From Roseibium porphyridii (GTDB lineage: Bacteria; Pseudomonadota; Alphaproteobacteria; Rhizobiales; Stappiaceae), in assembly GCF_026191725.2 (NCBI RefSeq), contig NZ_CP120863.1, positions 2,212,001 to 2,276,000 of the forward strand: DNA of 64,000 nt, written 5' to 3'. The notes below the pieces were generated by a model, which saw only the letters and a program-made list of their open reading frames with translations, was not told the DNA's origin and made no database searches. Positions 26,269 through 35,448 of the stretch are shown in pieces. Each line of letters opens with the position of its first letter. The stretch's first letter is position 1. A program made the translations under genes and the position numbers.

Positions 26269-26637
26269 TCAACCTGTCTGTTCCAGTGGAATATTTGCCC
26301 TGCTGAACATCATGCCGAGCAGGCTCCAGAAAAAATCCTCACCGGGGTATCCTTCGATTCGACCGACCTCGACGCCATTTTGCACGAGAATGAAGGTTGG
26401 TGTGAAGCGGACCTTCTTGTCAAAGGTGACTTCGGGTTTTTCGCTATACAAATCATAGCGTTTGAGCGGAGCTGTCTTGCCTTCTGCCGTCTTGGGGTAG
26501 ATATGTGCGATCTCTTCATCCCACTTGGCGCACCAATAGCAGGCGTCTTCCTCAGCCATGAGCAAGTATGTTTCCGCCGCTGCGGAAGCTGGCGCAAACG
26601 CAAGCAGCAGAACGAAGAGCGCCTTTATGAAAGTCAA
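26269..26637 (-). CDS. soxS: SoxS, periplasmic thioredoxin-like protein
   Basis: A thioredoxin-fold periplasmic protein of about 122 residues with an active-site CYWC (in EEDACYWCAKWDEEI) and the cis-Pro loop RFTPTFILV. SoxS keeps the SoxY cysteine in the reduced, active state. A TTG at 26637 opens a clean signal peptide (MTFIKALFVLLLAFAPASAAA) with GGGGA nearby, so I prefer it. A GTG at 26667 would add 10 residues. It is divergent from soxV across an operator-like site. Confidence 0.85.
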   Translation of the reverse strand: MTFIKALFVLLLAFAPASAAAETYLLMAEEDACYWCAKWDEEIAHIYPKTAEGKTAPLKRYDLYSEKPEVTFDKKVRFTPTFILVQNGVEVGRIEGYPGEDFFWSLLGMMFSRANIPLEQTG

Positions 26638-26675
26638 TATGTGTCCCCGATTGACGAACCCGCACACTTAATCAT

Positions 26676-26691
26676 AATCTAATTTATGAAT
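26676..26691. promoter_or_regulatory. SoxR-type operator between soxS and soxV (site B)
   Basis: AATC-TAATTTAT-GAAT matches ATTC-N8-GAAT with one substitution. It lies in the short AT-rich gap between the divergent soxSRT and soxVW units, so one site could control both. Confidence 0.6.
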
Positions 26692-26718
26692 ATATCAAGC
26701 TGAGAAGCAGCTCATTCC

Positions 26719-27459
26719 ATGTTCGAGATTAGCTTTTTTGGTGCTCTGGCAGCAGGTTTCCTGTCATTCCTGTCGCCATGCATCCTACCGATTGTACCAT
26801 TCTATCTCAGCTACCTGGCCGGGGTTGGAATGAATCAGGTGGACGGCGGGGAGGCGGTCACGGGCGCGGTGAAACTCCGTGCCTTTCTTGCGGCCTGCTG
26901 TTTTGCGCTGGGCGTGATCACCGTTTTCATGGGGCTGGGTGCCACAGCCACAACTTTCGGTCAGCTCGTGCGCGATTACTTCGATGTGCTGAGATGGGTG
27001 GCCGCCGCGATCATCATCGCCATGGGGCTGCATTTTCTTGGGGTTATCCGCATCGGTATTCTCTATCGGCAACTGCGGGTGGAGACCGGCAATTCAGCGA
27101 ATGTCGGTCTGGTCGGCGCCTTTGTCGTTGGGCTGGCTTTCGCGTTTGGCTGGACGCCGTGTGTCGGTCCGGTCCTTGCCGCCATCTTGTTCACAGCAGC
27201 GGGTCAGGAGACCGCCGGGCAGGGGGCGTCTCTCCTGTTCGTCTATGGCGTCGGAATGACGCTTCCCTTCATTGTTGCTGCGCTCTTCATCGGACCGTTC
27301 ATGTCCTGGATGGCAGGGTTTCGCAAATATCTGGGCCTCATCGAAAAACTCATGGGCGCTCTCCTGGTCCTTTTCGGCGTTCTGATCGCCACAAACTCCA
27401 TCAACGTTATCGCTCAGTGGATGCTGGAATACGTTCCCTGGTTCAGTGCCATTGGCTAA
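26719..27459 (+). CDS. soxV: SoxV, CcdA/DsbD-type membrane electron carrier
   Basis: A 246-residue inner-membrane protein with six hydrophobic segments. The two redox-active cysteines are in FLSFLSPCILPIVPFYLSYLAG and FAFGWTPCVGPVLAAIL, the CcdA signature. It moves reducing power from cytoplasmic thioredoxin to periplasmic SoxW/SoxS. It starts 28 bases after an operator-like site and is followed directly by soxW. Confidence 0.93.
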   Translation: MFEISFFGALAAGFLSFLSPCILPIVPFYLSYLAGVGMNQVDGGEAVTGAVKLRAFLAACCFALGVITVFMGLGATATTFGQLVRDYFDVLRWVAAAIIIAMGLHFLGVIRIGILYRQLRVETGNSANVGLVGAFVVGLAFAFGWTPCVGPVLAAILFTAAGQETAGQGASLLFVYGVGMTLPFIVAALFIGPFMSWMAGFRKYLGLIEKLMGALLVLFGVLIATNSINVIAQWMLEYVPWFSAIG

Positions 27460-27475
27460 TCGAGGAGAAATCACG

Positions 27476-28036
27476 ATGACACGTTTGTTTGCTGCGATAA
27501 GCGCAATCCTCCTGTCCTGCCAGGTGTTTGCCGCCGAGATTGGAGACGACGGGCTCCACAAGGCAGACTGGATGCGCGACACATTCAAGGATCTTTCTGA
27601 AGACCTTGAAGAAGCCAATGCCGAGGGCAAGCGACTCATGGTCATTGTGGAGCAGCGCGGCTGCATCTATTGCCAAAAGATGCATGAGGAAGTCTTCGTG
27701 GTGCCGGAGATAGAGCAATACATCGAAGACAATTTTTTTGTTGTGCAGATCAATATGTTCGGCGATGTCGAGGTCACCGATTTCGATGGCACGACATTGC
27801 CGGAAAAAGACATGGTCAAGCGTTGGGGTGCGTTGTTTACCCCGAATATCTATTTCTTTCCCAAAGAGGTTTCTGAGGGGGACATGGCAACTCAGGCGGC
27901 GGTCGCAAATATGCCGGGTGCATTCGGGCGCTGGACGACACTGAACATGCTGAGCTGGGTGGTTGAGGAAGGCTACAACAGCGATGAACCTTTCCAGAAA
28001 TATCATGCGCGAAAATTCGAAAATCAGGGCAAATAG
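27476..28036 (+). CDS. soxW: SoxW, periplasmic thioredoxin
   Basis: A 186-residue thioredoxin-fold protein with signal peptide MTRLFAAISAILLSCQVFAA and active site RGCIYCQKMHEEVF. A GALFTPNIYFF segment supplies the cis-Pro loop. It receives electrons from SoxV and reduces periplasmic Sox partners. The ATG at 27476 has a GAGGAGA site; the open frame upstream overlaps soxV and is not used. The gap to soxX is 153 bases and contains an operator. Confidence 0.9.
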   Translation: MTRLFAAISAILLSCQVFAAEIGDDGLHKADWMRDTFKDLSEDLEEANAEGKRLMVIVEQRGCIYCQKMHEEVFVVPEIEQYIEDNFFVVQINMFGDVEVTDFDGTTLPEKDMVKRWGALFTPNIYFFPKEVSEGDMATQAAVANMPGAFGRWTTLNMLSWVVEEGYNSDEPFQKYHARKFENQGK

Positions 28037-28098
28037 CGACCAGTTTCCGTGGCGACATTTTATTCTGAAAATTGCTGCACCTGCGAACAGATAGATAA

Positions 28099-28114
28099 AT
28101 TCATTTAATTGAAT
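28099..28114. promoter_or_regulatory. SoxR operator upstream of soxX (site C)
   Basis: ATTC-ATTTAATT-GAAT is an exact ATTC-N8-GAAT match, extended to a 7-base inverted repeat (AAATTCA/TGAATTT). It sits 76 bases before the soxX start and probably controls soxXYZA. Confidence 0.78.
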
Positions 28115-28189
28115 TTGTTATTGCGTAAAAAGGAATATGTGATGTAGTGTCGCACAAACGGTCGATGAGAATCGTCTGAGGGAGGGCGC

Positions 28190-28663
28190 ATGAAACACCT
28201 AATTATCGGCTTCACAGCTATGCTTACCGCATCCACGGCATTTGCCGAAGCGGTTAAACCAACTGACGTTGTCTTCGTTGATGGAGCCGTTGAAACATCG
28301 CTTTCCGGAGTGGCCGGAGACCCCGCAGTGGGGGCAGAAATCATGAACAAGGGTGCGGGAAACTGCATTGCCTGTCATCAGGTTTCGGCGCTTAGCCATC
28401 TTGCATTTCACGGCGAAATCGGACCTCCGCTCGATGGTGTCGCGGATCGATGGACCGTCCCGGAACTGCGGGGCATTGTCGCCAATGCCAAAGTGATGTT
28501 CGACGGCAGCCTGATGCCCTCATTTTACAGAACCGAAGGGTTCATTCGCCTGGGAGACGCTTACACAGGCGAAGCCCATGGAGGCGGCGAAGTGCAGCCA
28601 TTGCTGACGGCACAACAAGTCGAAGATGTCGTCGCCTTTCTTGTAACGCTCAAGGAACAATGA
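28190..28663 (+). CDS. soxX: SoxX, c-type cytochrome subunit of SoxXA
   Basis: A 157-residue periplasmic monoheme cytochrome c. Signal peptide MKHLIIGFTAMLTASTAFA; heme motif C59-I-A-C62-H63; axial Met109 in SLMPSFYR. With SoxA it joins thiosulfate to the SoxY cysteine oxidatively and takes the two electrons. A GGAGGG site precedes the ATG. It heads the soxXYZA unit, 10 bases or so from the soxY ribosome-binding site. Confidence 0.95.
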   Translation: MKHLIIGFTAMLTASTAFAEAVKPTDVVFVDGAVETSLSGVAGDPAVGAEIMNKGAGNCIACHQVSALSHLAFHGEIGPPLDGVADRWTVPELRGIVANAKVMFDGSLMPSFYRTEGFIRLGDAYTGEAHGGGEVQPLLTAQQVEDVVAFLVTLKEQ

Positions 28664-28685
28664 CTTTCCTGAAATGGAGACCAAC

Positions 28686-29108
28686 ATGGAACTGACACGG
28701 CGAAAAATTCTGGCGCTCGGCTCCAGCACTTTCGCGCTGGCGAGTCTGACAAGCCTGCCCGTATTTGCCAGCACGACCGATGACGAGATCGCGGCGCTGA
28801 CTGGCGGTGCGGAGCTTGGGGAAGGGGCGATCACGCTGACGGCCCCGGAAATCGCTGAAAACGGAAACACGGTGCCGATCGCATTCGATGCGCCGGGCGC
28901 TGTGGAAGTCACGCTATTTGCCGATGGCAACCCGGTACCAAACGTTGCGACCTTCAAATTCGGTCCCTTGAGTGCCTCGCGAAGCGCTTCAACCCGTATC
29001 CGCCTTGCAACGACACAGGATGTCGTCGCGATCGCGAAGATGGAAGACGGATCCTTCCAGACGGCGAAAGCAAACGTGAAAGTGACCATCGGCGGCTGCG
29101 GCGGCTGA
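28686..29108 (+). CDS. soxY: SoxY, sulfur carrier subunit
   Basis: A 140-residue carrier protein. The N-terminus MELTRRKILALGSSTFALASL is a Tat-type signal. The mature Ig-like domain ends in the swinging arm VTIGGCGG, whose Cys138 carries the sulfur substrate between enzymes. I start at the ATG at 28686 with GGAGA upstream, since the in-frame start at 28674 has no such support. It pairs with SoxZ. Confidence 0.96.
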   Translation: MELTRRKILALGSSTFALASLTSLPVFASTTDDEIAALTGGAELGEGAITLTAPEIAENGNTVPIAFDAPGAVEVTLFADGNPVPNVATFKFGPLSASRSASTRIRLATTQDVVAIAKMEDGSFQTAKANVKVTIGGCGG

Positions 29109-29133
29109 TCCCCAGGGTATTAGGAGATTTATC

Positions 29134-29463
29134 ATGGCATCTGGTGTGAAACCCCGGGTAAAGGTCCCGAAAAAAGCCGCCGCCGGCGAGACGATCACGA
29201 TCAAAACGCTGATCAGCCACAAGATGGAAAGTGGTCAGCGTAAAGACGATGACGGCAACATCATTCCGCGCTCGATCATCAATCGCTTCACGGCAGACTT
29301 TAACGGTCAGAACGTGATCGATGTGACGCTTGAGCCGGCCATTTCCACGAACCCGTATTTCCAGTTCGAGGCGGTCGTGCCGGAATCGGGTGAATTCAAG
29401 TTCACTTGGTATGACGACGACGGATCTGTCTACGACACGTCAAAGAAGATCACTGTCAACTGA
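29134..29463 (+). CDS. soxZ: SoxZ, SoxY partner
   Basis: A 109-residue protein with no signal peptide, exported bound to SoxY by the Tat route. The Ig-like fold shows KTLISHKMESGQRKD, PRSIINRFTADFNGQ and EFKFTWYDDDGSVY, standard SoxZ landmarks. It lies 25 bases after soxY. SoxYZ is the substrate platform for all Sox enzymes. Confidence 0.96.
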   Translation: MASGVKPRVKVPKKAAAGETITIKTLISHKMESGQRKDDDGNIIPRSIINRFTADFNGQNVIDVTLEPAISTNPYFQFEAVVPESGEFKFTWYDDDGSVYDTSKKITVN

Positions 29464-29502
29464 TCTTCCGATCCACCATACGTCTTGGAGAGGGAGGAAG
29501 GC

Positions 29503-30354
29503 GTGCACAAAAAGACAATAGCAATTTGCTCGGTGGCCGCACTGGTCATGATGCCGGGGACGGCGGTATCGGACCCTGATGACGACAGCCTGACAATCAA
29601 TGGTGAGATTTCCATCGTCACGGAGGTTGAAGCACCAGCACACGCTGAAAATCTTTCAACGATCTATTCCGGCTGGCGCTTTCGTTCGGACGAAACCCAG
29701 GCCTTTCAGATGGACGATTTCGACAATCCCGGCATGATCGGCGTCGAAAACGCCATGGTCAATTGGGAAACCGTTGACGGAACTGAAGGCAAGTCGTGTG
29801 AGAGCTGTCACGGTGCTCCGGAGGACATGGCGGGTGTGCGTGCCGTTTATCCGAAGTGGAACGAAGACAAGGGCAAGGTGACCACTCTTGAAATGGAGGT
29901 CAACAATTGCCGCGAAACGCGCATGGGCGCTGAGAAATGGAAATATACCGGTGGCGACATGACCGATATGGTCGCGCTGATATCTTCTGTTTCGCGCGGA
30001 ATGCCTGTCGATGTGGCGATCGACGGACCTGCCAAAGCCACGTGGGAACAGGGCAAGGAACTCTATTATACGCGTACCGGCCAATTGGAGCTGTCCTGTG
30101 CCAACTGTCATGAAGACAGTTATGGAATGATGATCAGGGCTGATCACCTGAGCCAGGGGCAGATCAACGGGTTCCCGACCTATCGTTTGAAAAACACGAA
30201 GCTGAATTCCGTGCATGCACGGTTCAAGGGATGCGTGCGCGATACGCGTGCGGAGACCTACAAACCCGGCTCACCGGAGTTTGTGGCTCTTGAACTCTAT
30301 GTTGCCACGCGCGGAAACGGCCTGAGTGTTGAAGGTCCGTCCGTCCGCAACTAA
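29503..30354 (+). CDS. soxA: SoxA, diheme cytochrome c subunit of SoxXA
   Basis: A 283-residue periplasmic diheme protein. It has heme sites C99-ESC-H103 and C199-ANC-H203, plus Cys136 (NNCRETRMG), an expected heme ligand, and active-site Cys244 in RFKGCVRDTRAE, the persulfide-type ligand. It forms the SoxY-S-thiosulfonate bond. The GTG at 29503 follows GGGAGGAAGG and opens the signal peptide; a TTG at 29485 is less likely. Retention of both hemes places it with the Paracoccus-type SoxXA. A terminator follows. Confidence 0.95.
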   Translation: MHKKTIAICSVAALVMMPGTAVSDPDDDSLTINGEISIVTEVEAPAHAENLSTIYSGWRFRSDETQAFQMDDFDNPGMIGVENAMVNWETVDGTEGKSCESCHGAPEDMAGVRAVYPKWNEDKGKVTTLEMEVNNCRETRMGAEKWKYTGGDMTDMVALISSVSRGMPVDVAIDGPAKATWEQGKELYYTRTGQLELSCANCHEDSYGMMIRADHLSQGQINGFPTYRLKNTKLNSVHARFKGCVRDTRAETYKPGSPEFVALELYVATRGNGLSVEGPSVRN

Positions 30355-30363
30355 AGCCAATTG

Positions 30364-30396
30364 AGGGCCCCAGCAAACAGGTGGGGCCCTTTGTTA
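30364..30396 (+). terminator. Terminator after soxA
   Basis: AGGGCCCC (30364-30371) pairs with GGGGCCCT (30383-30390), followed by TTTGTT. It separates soxXYZA from soxB and may only partly terminate, given the shared regulation. Confidence 0.75.
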
Positions 30397-30406
30397 CACT
30401 GTAAAT

Positions 30407-30422
30407 ATTCACTTATGCGCAT
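30407..30422. promoter_or_regulatory. SoxR-type operator upstream of soxB (site D)
   Basis: ATTC-ACTTATGC-GCAT matches ATTC-N8-GAAT with one substitution. It lies between the soxA terminator and soxB, consistent with a second sox promoter. Confidence 0.55.
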
Positions 30423-30446
30423 ATGTTTTATGGAGCCAATGGAAAC

Positions 30447-32144
30447 ATGATTTCGCGTCGCGACTTTCTTCAGGTCGGAATGGCGGCTTCGGCAATTGTC
30501 GGAGCGTCCGGTTTCGGCAATTGGGCTCGATTGGCGGCGCAACAAACGCTGACGCAAGACCAGCTTCTTGAATTCGATACCTTTGGAAACGTCTCGCTCA
30601 TTCACGTCACGGATATCCATGCCCAGCTCAAGCCGATCTATTTTCGGGAGCCTTCGGAAAATATCGGCGTAGGCAGCAACAAGGGGGCTGTTCCCCACGT
30701 CACCGGCGCGCAATTTCGCAAACTCTATGGGATCCAGGACGGCAGCCCGAGCCATTATGCCTTGAGTTCCGGAGATTTCGCATCGCTTGCAAATGCCTAT
30801 GGCCGAGTTGGAGGGCTTGATCGGGTTGCGACCGTCATCAAGGCTATTCGGGCCGAGCGCCCGGATGCCATTCTCCTTGATGGTGGCGACACGTGGCACG
30901 GCTCATACACCTGTTTCAAAACAGCAGGTCAGGACATGGTCAATGTCATGAACGCTCTGAACCCGGACGCGATGACATTCCATTGGGAGTTCACGCTCGG
31001 CAGTGAACGTGTCAACGAAATCGTGGAAAGCCTGCCGTTTGCAGCGCTTGGCCAGAACATCTTCGATGTCGAATGGGACGAACCGACGGAGTTGTTCCCT
31101 CCTTACAAGATGTTCGAACGTGGCGGCACCAAGGTTGCCGTTATTGGTCAGGCCTTCCCATACATGCCGATCGCAAATCCGGGATGGATGTTCCCCGAAT
31201 ACGCATTCGGCATCCGGGACGAGAACATGCAGGCAATGGTCGACGAAGTCCGAGCCGAAGGCGCGGAATGTGTCGTTGTCCTCAGCCACAACGGTTTCGA
31301 TGTCGACAAGAAGATGGCGACGGTCGTCGATGGCATCGACGTCATTTTGTCCGGGCACACGCATGACGCATTGCCGGAACCTGTTCTGTCGGGAAAGACC
31401 ATCATCGTACCCTCGGGATCCAACGGCAAATTTGTGAGCCGTGTCGATCTCGATATCCGCAACGGACAGATGCTTGGATATCGCCACAAACTCATTCCGA
31501 TCTTTTCCGATGTGATTGAACCTGATGCTGAAGTTTCTGCGCTGATTGACGAGCAAAGAGCTCCGTATCTGGCCGAGATGTCCGAAGTTATCGGGAAGAC
31601 CGACAGTCTTCTCTATCGGCGCGGCAACTTCAATGGCACCTGGGATGACCTCATCTGCGACGCGTTGCTTTCCGAACGCGATGCTGAAATCGCACTTAGT
31701 CCAGGTGTGCGCTGGGGCCCCTCGCTGATCCCCGGTCAGGACATCACCCGCGAAGACATCTTCAATGTGACGTCCATGTCCTATGGACAGGCCTACCGCA
31801 CCGAAATGACCGGCGAGTTTCTGAAGGTGGTTCTGGAAGACGTGGCCGACAACATCTTCAACCCCGACCCCTATTACCAGCAGGGCGGTGACATGGTGCG
31901 CACTGGCGGGCTTGGTTACCGGATCGATATCGGTCAACCGCAGGGCAGCCGTATTTCGAACCTGACCCTGTTGAATTCAGGCGAAGCAATTGATCCCGCT
32001 CGATCTTATGTGGTCGCCGGATGGGCAAGTGTGAACGAAGGCACTGAAGGACCGCAGATCTGGGACGTGGTCGAAAATCACATTCGCAAACTCGGTACGG
32101 TTACTGCGAAACCGAATAACAGTGTGGAAGTCATTGGCGCATAG
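30447..32144 (+). CDS. soxB: SoxB, thiosulfohydrolase
   Basis: A 565-residue dimanganese enzyme of the 5'-nucleotidase/UshA superfamily that hydrolyses the terminal sulfone of SoxY-bound thiosulfate to release sulfate. MISRRDFLQVGMAASAIVGA is a Tat signal. Metal-site motifs are VTDIHAQ, LDGGDTWHGS, HWEFTLG (the SoxB form of GNHEF), LSHNGFDVD and SGHTHDA, in order. I start at 30447; an ATG at 30423 is in frame but lacks a ribosome-binding site. Confidence 0.96.
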   Translation: MISRRDFLQVGMAASAIVGASGFGNWARLAAQQTLTQDQLLEFDTFGNVSLIHVTDIHAQLKPIYFREPSENIGVGSNKGAVPHVTGAQFRKLYGIQDGSPSHYALSSGDFASLANAYGRVGGLDRVATVIKAIRAERPDAILLDGGDTWHGSYTCFKTAGQDMVNVMNALNPDAMTFHWEFTLGSERVNEIVESLPFAALGQNIFDVEWDEPTELFPPYKMFERGGTKVAVIGQAFPYMPIANPGWMFPEYAFGIRDENMQAMVDEVRAEGAECVVVLSHNGFDVDKKMATVVDGIDVILSGHTHDALPEPVLSGKTIIVPSGSNGKFVSRVDLDIRNGQMLGYRHKLIPIFSDVIEPDAEVSALIDEQRAPYLAEMSEVIGKTDSLLYRRGNFNGTWDDLICDALLSERDAEIALSPGVRWGPSLIPGQDITREDIFNVTSMSYGQAYRTEMTGEFLKVVLEDVADNIFNPDPYYQQGGDMVRTGGLGYRIDIGQPQGSRISNLTLLNSGEAIDPARSYVVAGWASVNEGTEGPQIWDVVENHIRKLGTVTAKPNNSVEVIGA

Positions 32145-32164
32145 TTGAGGCAGGGAGGCCTTTT

Positions 32165-33436
32165 ATGGGCATCAAAAAAGAAACATCCCGCAGAAATTTC
32201 CTGAAAGGAAGTGTCGCGATTGCGGGGGCGTCTGTAGCTGGCGCTGCAAGTGCCAATAGTGCAGATCCGTTGATTACCGACGTTCAGGACTGGGCATCGA
32301 TCACTGGAGTTGGCGTCGATGAAACGCCTTATGGTCTTCCGATCAGTTTTGAAAAAGATGTGGTTCGCAGGAATGTCGAATGGCTGACTGCCTCGCCGAT
32401 TTCGTCAATCAACTTCACGCCGATCCATGCACTTGATGGCACCATTACCCCACAGGGCTGCGCCTTTGAGCGGCACCATTCCGGGGCCATTGAACTGCGA
32501 AAGGAAGACTACAGGTTGATGATCAATGGTCTGGTCGACAAGCCACTGATCTTCACCTATTCGGATCTGGAACGCTTTCCCAGAGAAAACCACGTCTACT
32601 TTTGTGAGTGCGCCGCCAACACCGGCATGGAGTGGGCAGGCGCTCAACTCAACGGGGCGCAGTTCACCCACGGCATGATCCACAACATGGAATACACCGG
32701 TGTTCCGTTGCGCACGCTCTTGAACGAAGCCGGGCTCAGTGCCGCCGGAGACCTGAAAGACAAATGGGTCTATGTGGAAGGTGCTGACGCTTCGTCCAAT
32801 GGCCGTTCCATCCCGATGGAGAAGGCGCTCGACGATGTTCTTGTTGCCTTCAAGGCCAATGGCGAAGCTTTGCGTATGGAGCACGGATATCCGGTGCGTC
32901 TCGTTGTTCCCGGTTGGGAAGGCAACATGTGGGTGAAGTGGCTGCGCCGCATCGAAGTGTCCGATGCCGCAGTGGAAAGCCGCGAGGAAACCTCGAAATA
33001 CACCGACGTTTACGAAGACGGGACCGCGCGCAAATGGACCTGGGTCATGGATGCAAAATCGGTGATCACGTCGCCCAGTCCGCAAATGCCGATCAACCAC
33101 TCCAAAGGCCCCATGGTCATTTCCGGCCTGGCATGGTCCGGCCACGGAAAGATTACGCGCGTTGACGTGTCAAGGGACGGCGGCATCACCTGGGAAACTG
33201 CGCGTCTCGGAAAACAGGGCGATACCAAGGCTTTGACACGCTTTTATCTGGATACCGAATGGGACGGCAACGCGATGCTGCTGCAGTCGCGTGCGATGGA
33301 CGAAACGGGATATGTCCAGCCGACCAAACAGCAGCTGCGGGAAATGCGCGGCGAAAACTCTGTCTATCACAACAATTGTATCCAAACCTGGTTCGTAGAT
33401 GAAAATGGGGTCGTCGAGAATGTCGAAGTCTCTTAA
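32165..33436 (+). CDS. soxC: SoxC, sulfane dehydrogenase molybdopterin subunit
   Basis: A 423-residue member of the sulfite oxidase family. The Tat signal is SRRNFLKGSVAIAGASVAGAA. The molybdenum-binding Cys is in YFCECAANTGMEW, followed by the dimerisation domain after about residue 280. With SoxD it oxidises the SoxY-bound sulfane sulfur, allowing complete oxidation to sulfate without stored sulfur globules. Its 3' end overlaps soxD by 17 bases. Confidence 0.95.
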   Translation: MGIKKETSRRNFLKGSVAIAGASVAGAASANSADPLITDVQDWASITGVGVDETPYGLPISFEKDVVRRNVEWLTASPISSINFTPIHALDGTITPQGCAFERHHSGAIELRKEDYRLMINGLVDKPLIFTYSDLERFPRENHVYFCECAANTGMEWAGAQLNGAQFTHGMIHNMEYTGVPLRTLLNEAGLSAAGDLKDKWVYVEGADASSNGRSIPMEKALDDVLVAFKANGEALRMEHGYPVRLVVPGWEGNMWVKWLRRIEVSDAAVESREETSKYTDVYEDGTARKWTWVMDAKSVITSPSPQMPINHSKGPMVISGLAWSGHGKITRVDVSRDGGITWETARLGKQGDTKALTRFYLDTEWDGNAMLLQSRAMDETGYVQPTKQQLREMRGENSVYHNNCIQTWFVDENGVVENVEVS

Positions 33437-34715
33437 TCAGCTTGTTCTACCGATTGCTGGCGGCACGGCGCTTGCCATCTCAGCCGCGCTTTTGGTTGCG
33501 AACCTGGACTACGGACAGAACCAGATTGAATCTTTGGAACGGCGTGTTGAACAGGTGTCGTTGCAGGCTGAGGACGCAAGCAAACGCGCCTCGGAAGAAG
33601 CGCAGGTCGTCACAGAGCTCAGAGCAAAGATTGAAGAAATCCAGGCGTCTGCAAATGAACGGGTGGCGAGTGGTGAAAACCTGACGGAATATGCACCGCG
33701 CACCGATGGCAAATTCGGTCTTGGACGCGAAGCTGTTTCCGAAGAAATCGCAGCATGGGATGTCGATGTCCTGCCTGATGGCCGCGGTCTGCCCGAAGGG
33801 CGCGGTGACGCCTATACAGGCGAAGAAGTTTTCGCCGACAAATGCGCTTCATGCCACGGCGATTTTGCTGAAGGGGTGGACAACTGGCCAGTTCTGGCAG
33901 GCGGTTTTGACACGCTGGCAGACAAGGATCCGGTAAAGACAGTCGGGTCCTATTGGCCATATCTATCGACAGTATGGGACTATGTTCACAGGTCCATGCC
34001 ATTCGGCGAAGCGCAGACACTCACAGCAGACGAGACCTATGCGATTGTCGCCTACATTCTTTATTCCAACGACCTTGTGGACGACGACTTCGAACTCAGT
34101 CACGAAAACTTCGCCGACTTTGAAATGTATAACAAGGATGGCTTTGTGGTCGATGACCGACCGGAGCTTGAATACACGAAGTGGCGCGCTGAGCCTTGCA
34201 TGGAAAACTGCAAGCCAAGCGTTGAAATCACCATGCGCGCGACGTTCCTTGATGTGACACCAGAAGATGGTGGCGAGTCGGTCATGAATGATGCCACCGC
34301 GCAGGATACGCCGACATTTGTTGCCACTACCGCTGCGCCGGAAGCCGCGGAGAGAGACACAGAAGTTGCCGCGGCCTCTTCAACGGCCATCGATCCGGCC
34401 CTTTTTGCTTCGGGTGAGAAGGTCTTCAAGAAATGCAAAGCCTGCCACGCTGTTGGTGAGGGCGCGAAAAACAAGTCTGGCCCTCAACTGAACGGTTTGT
34501 TCGGCCGCCAGATGGGCTCAGTGGAGGGGTTCAAGTATTCCAAGGTGTTTGTCGCTGCACACGGTGAAGGCCGGGTCTGGGATGAAGCAGCGTTGGTAGA
34601 ATTTCTGGCAAAGCCGAGGTCCTACATGAAAGGCACGAAAATGGCCTTCTCAGGCTTGAAGAAGGAAGACGACCTTGCCGCGATCACCGCTTATCTGAAG
34701 TCGTTCGGAGAGTAG
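33420..34715 (+). CDS. soxD: SoxD, diheme cytochrome c subunit of SoxCD
   Basis: A 431-residue periplasmic diheme protein. An N-terminal hydrophobic segment (residues 8-27) is followed by a likely coiled coil (35-85, ESLERRVEQVSLQAEDASKR). Heme sites are C142-ASC-H146 and C339-KAC-H343. The linker between them is rich in Ala, Thr and Glu. It takes electrons from SoxC. The ATG at 33420 lies inside soxC, so the two are translationally coupled. Confidence 0.94.
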   Translation: MSKSLNQLVLPIAGGTALAISAALLVANLDYGQNQIESLERRVEQVSLQAEDASKRASEEAQVVTELRAKIEEIQASANERVASGENLTEYAPRTDGKFGLGREAVSEEIAAWDVDVLPDGRGLPEGRGDAYTGEEVFADKCASCHGDFAEGVDNWPVLAGGFDTLADKDPVKTVGSYWPYLSTVWDYVHRSMPFGEAQTLTADETYAIVAYILYSNDLVDDDFELSHENFADFEMYNKDGFVVDDRPELEYTKWRAEPCMENCKPSVEITMRATFLDVTPEDGGESVMNDATAQDTPTFVATTAAPEAAERDTEVAAASSTAIDPALFASGEKVFKKCKACHAVGEGAKNKSGPQLNGLFGRQMGSVEGFKYSKVFVAAHGEGRVWDEAALVEFLAKPRSYMKGTKMAFSGLKKEDDLAAITAYLKSFGE

Positions 34716-34721
34716 AGCAAG

Positions 34722-35426
34722 ATGCGCCTCGCTCATCTCCTTTCAGCAATTGCACTTGCCGCGTTCTGTACAACGGCAATTGCCGATGATTTCGGTGATC
34801 CCGCAGCGGGCGAAAAAGTATTTAGAAAGTGCAAGAGCTGTCATCAGCTGGGTGAAGGCGCAAAACACCGCATTGGACCGCATCTGAACGGTCTCTTCGG
34901 TCGCAGAGCTGCCAGTCACGAAGACTTTCGATATTCCAAGGCCCTGGTACGCGCCGGTACCGGCGGGCTGGAATGGCACGCCGATACACTGGATGCGTTC
35001 CTGGAAAGCCCACGCAAGCTTGCAAGCGGCACACGTATGAGCTTCGCGGGCCTCAAGAAGGCAGAAGACCGGCTGAACCTGATTGCTTACCTTCGGGCGT
35101 ATTCAGACAGCCCAGCCAACATTCCGGAGGCGGATCCGACGGCGAGCCCGACTGATCATGACCTTGACCCCGCCATTCTCGCGCTCAAAGGCGATCCGGA
35201 ATATGGCGAATATCTCAGCAGCGAATGTACGACCTGCCACCAGGCCGATGGCGGAGATGACGGCATTCCATCCATTGTCCTGTGGCCGGAAGAAGACTTT
35301 GTGCTTGCGATGCATGCCTACAAGAACAAGACGCGCGCACATCCGGTGATGCAGATGATGGCAGGACGCCTGAACGCGGAGGAGATAGCGGCGCTGGCGG
35401 CCTATTTTTCAGCGCTCGAGCAATGA
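34722..35426 (+). CDS. soxE: SoxE, diheme cytochrome c
   Basis: A 234-residue periplasmic cytochrome with signal peptide MRLAHLLSAIALAAFCTTAIA and heme motifs C37-KSC-H41 and C169-TTC-H173. The first domain closely resembles the C-terminal heme domain of SoxD (FGDPAAGEKVFRKCKSCHQLGEGAK against SGEKVFKKCKACHAVGEGAK), suggesting duplication. The second resembles the heme subunit of flavocytochrome c sulfide dehydrogenase. It is paired with SoxF. It follows soxD after 6 bases. Confidence 0.88.
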   Translation: MRLAHLLSAIALAAFCTTAIADDFGDPAAGEKVFRKCKSCHQLGEGAKHRIGPHLNGLFGRRAASHEDFRYSKALVRAGTGGLEWHADTLDAFLESPRKLASGTRMSFAGLKKAEDRLNLIAYLRAYSDSPANIPEADPTASPTDHDLDPAILALKGDPEYGEYLSSECTTCHQADGGDDGIPSIVLWPEEDFVLAMHAYKNKTRAHPVMQMMAGRLNAEEIAALAAYFSALEQ

Positions 35427-35448
35427 CAGTGCATTTAGGGAGGATAAA

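Noticed and set aside
30903..31937. 344-codon leftward frame opposite soxB
   Set aside because: Antisense shadow of a well-supported gene.
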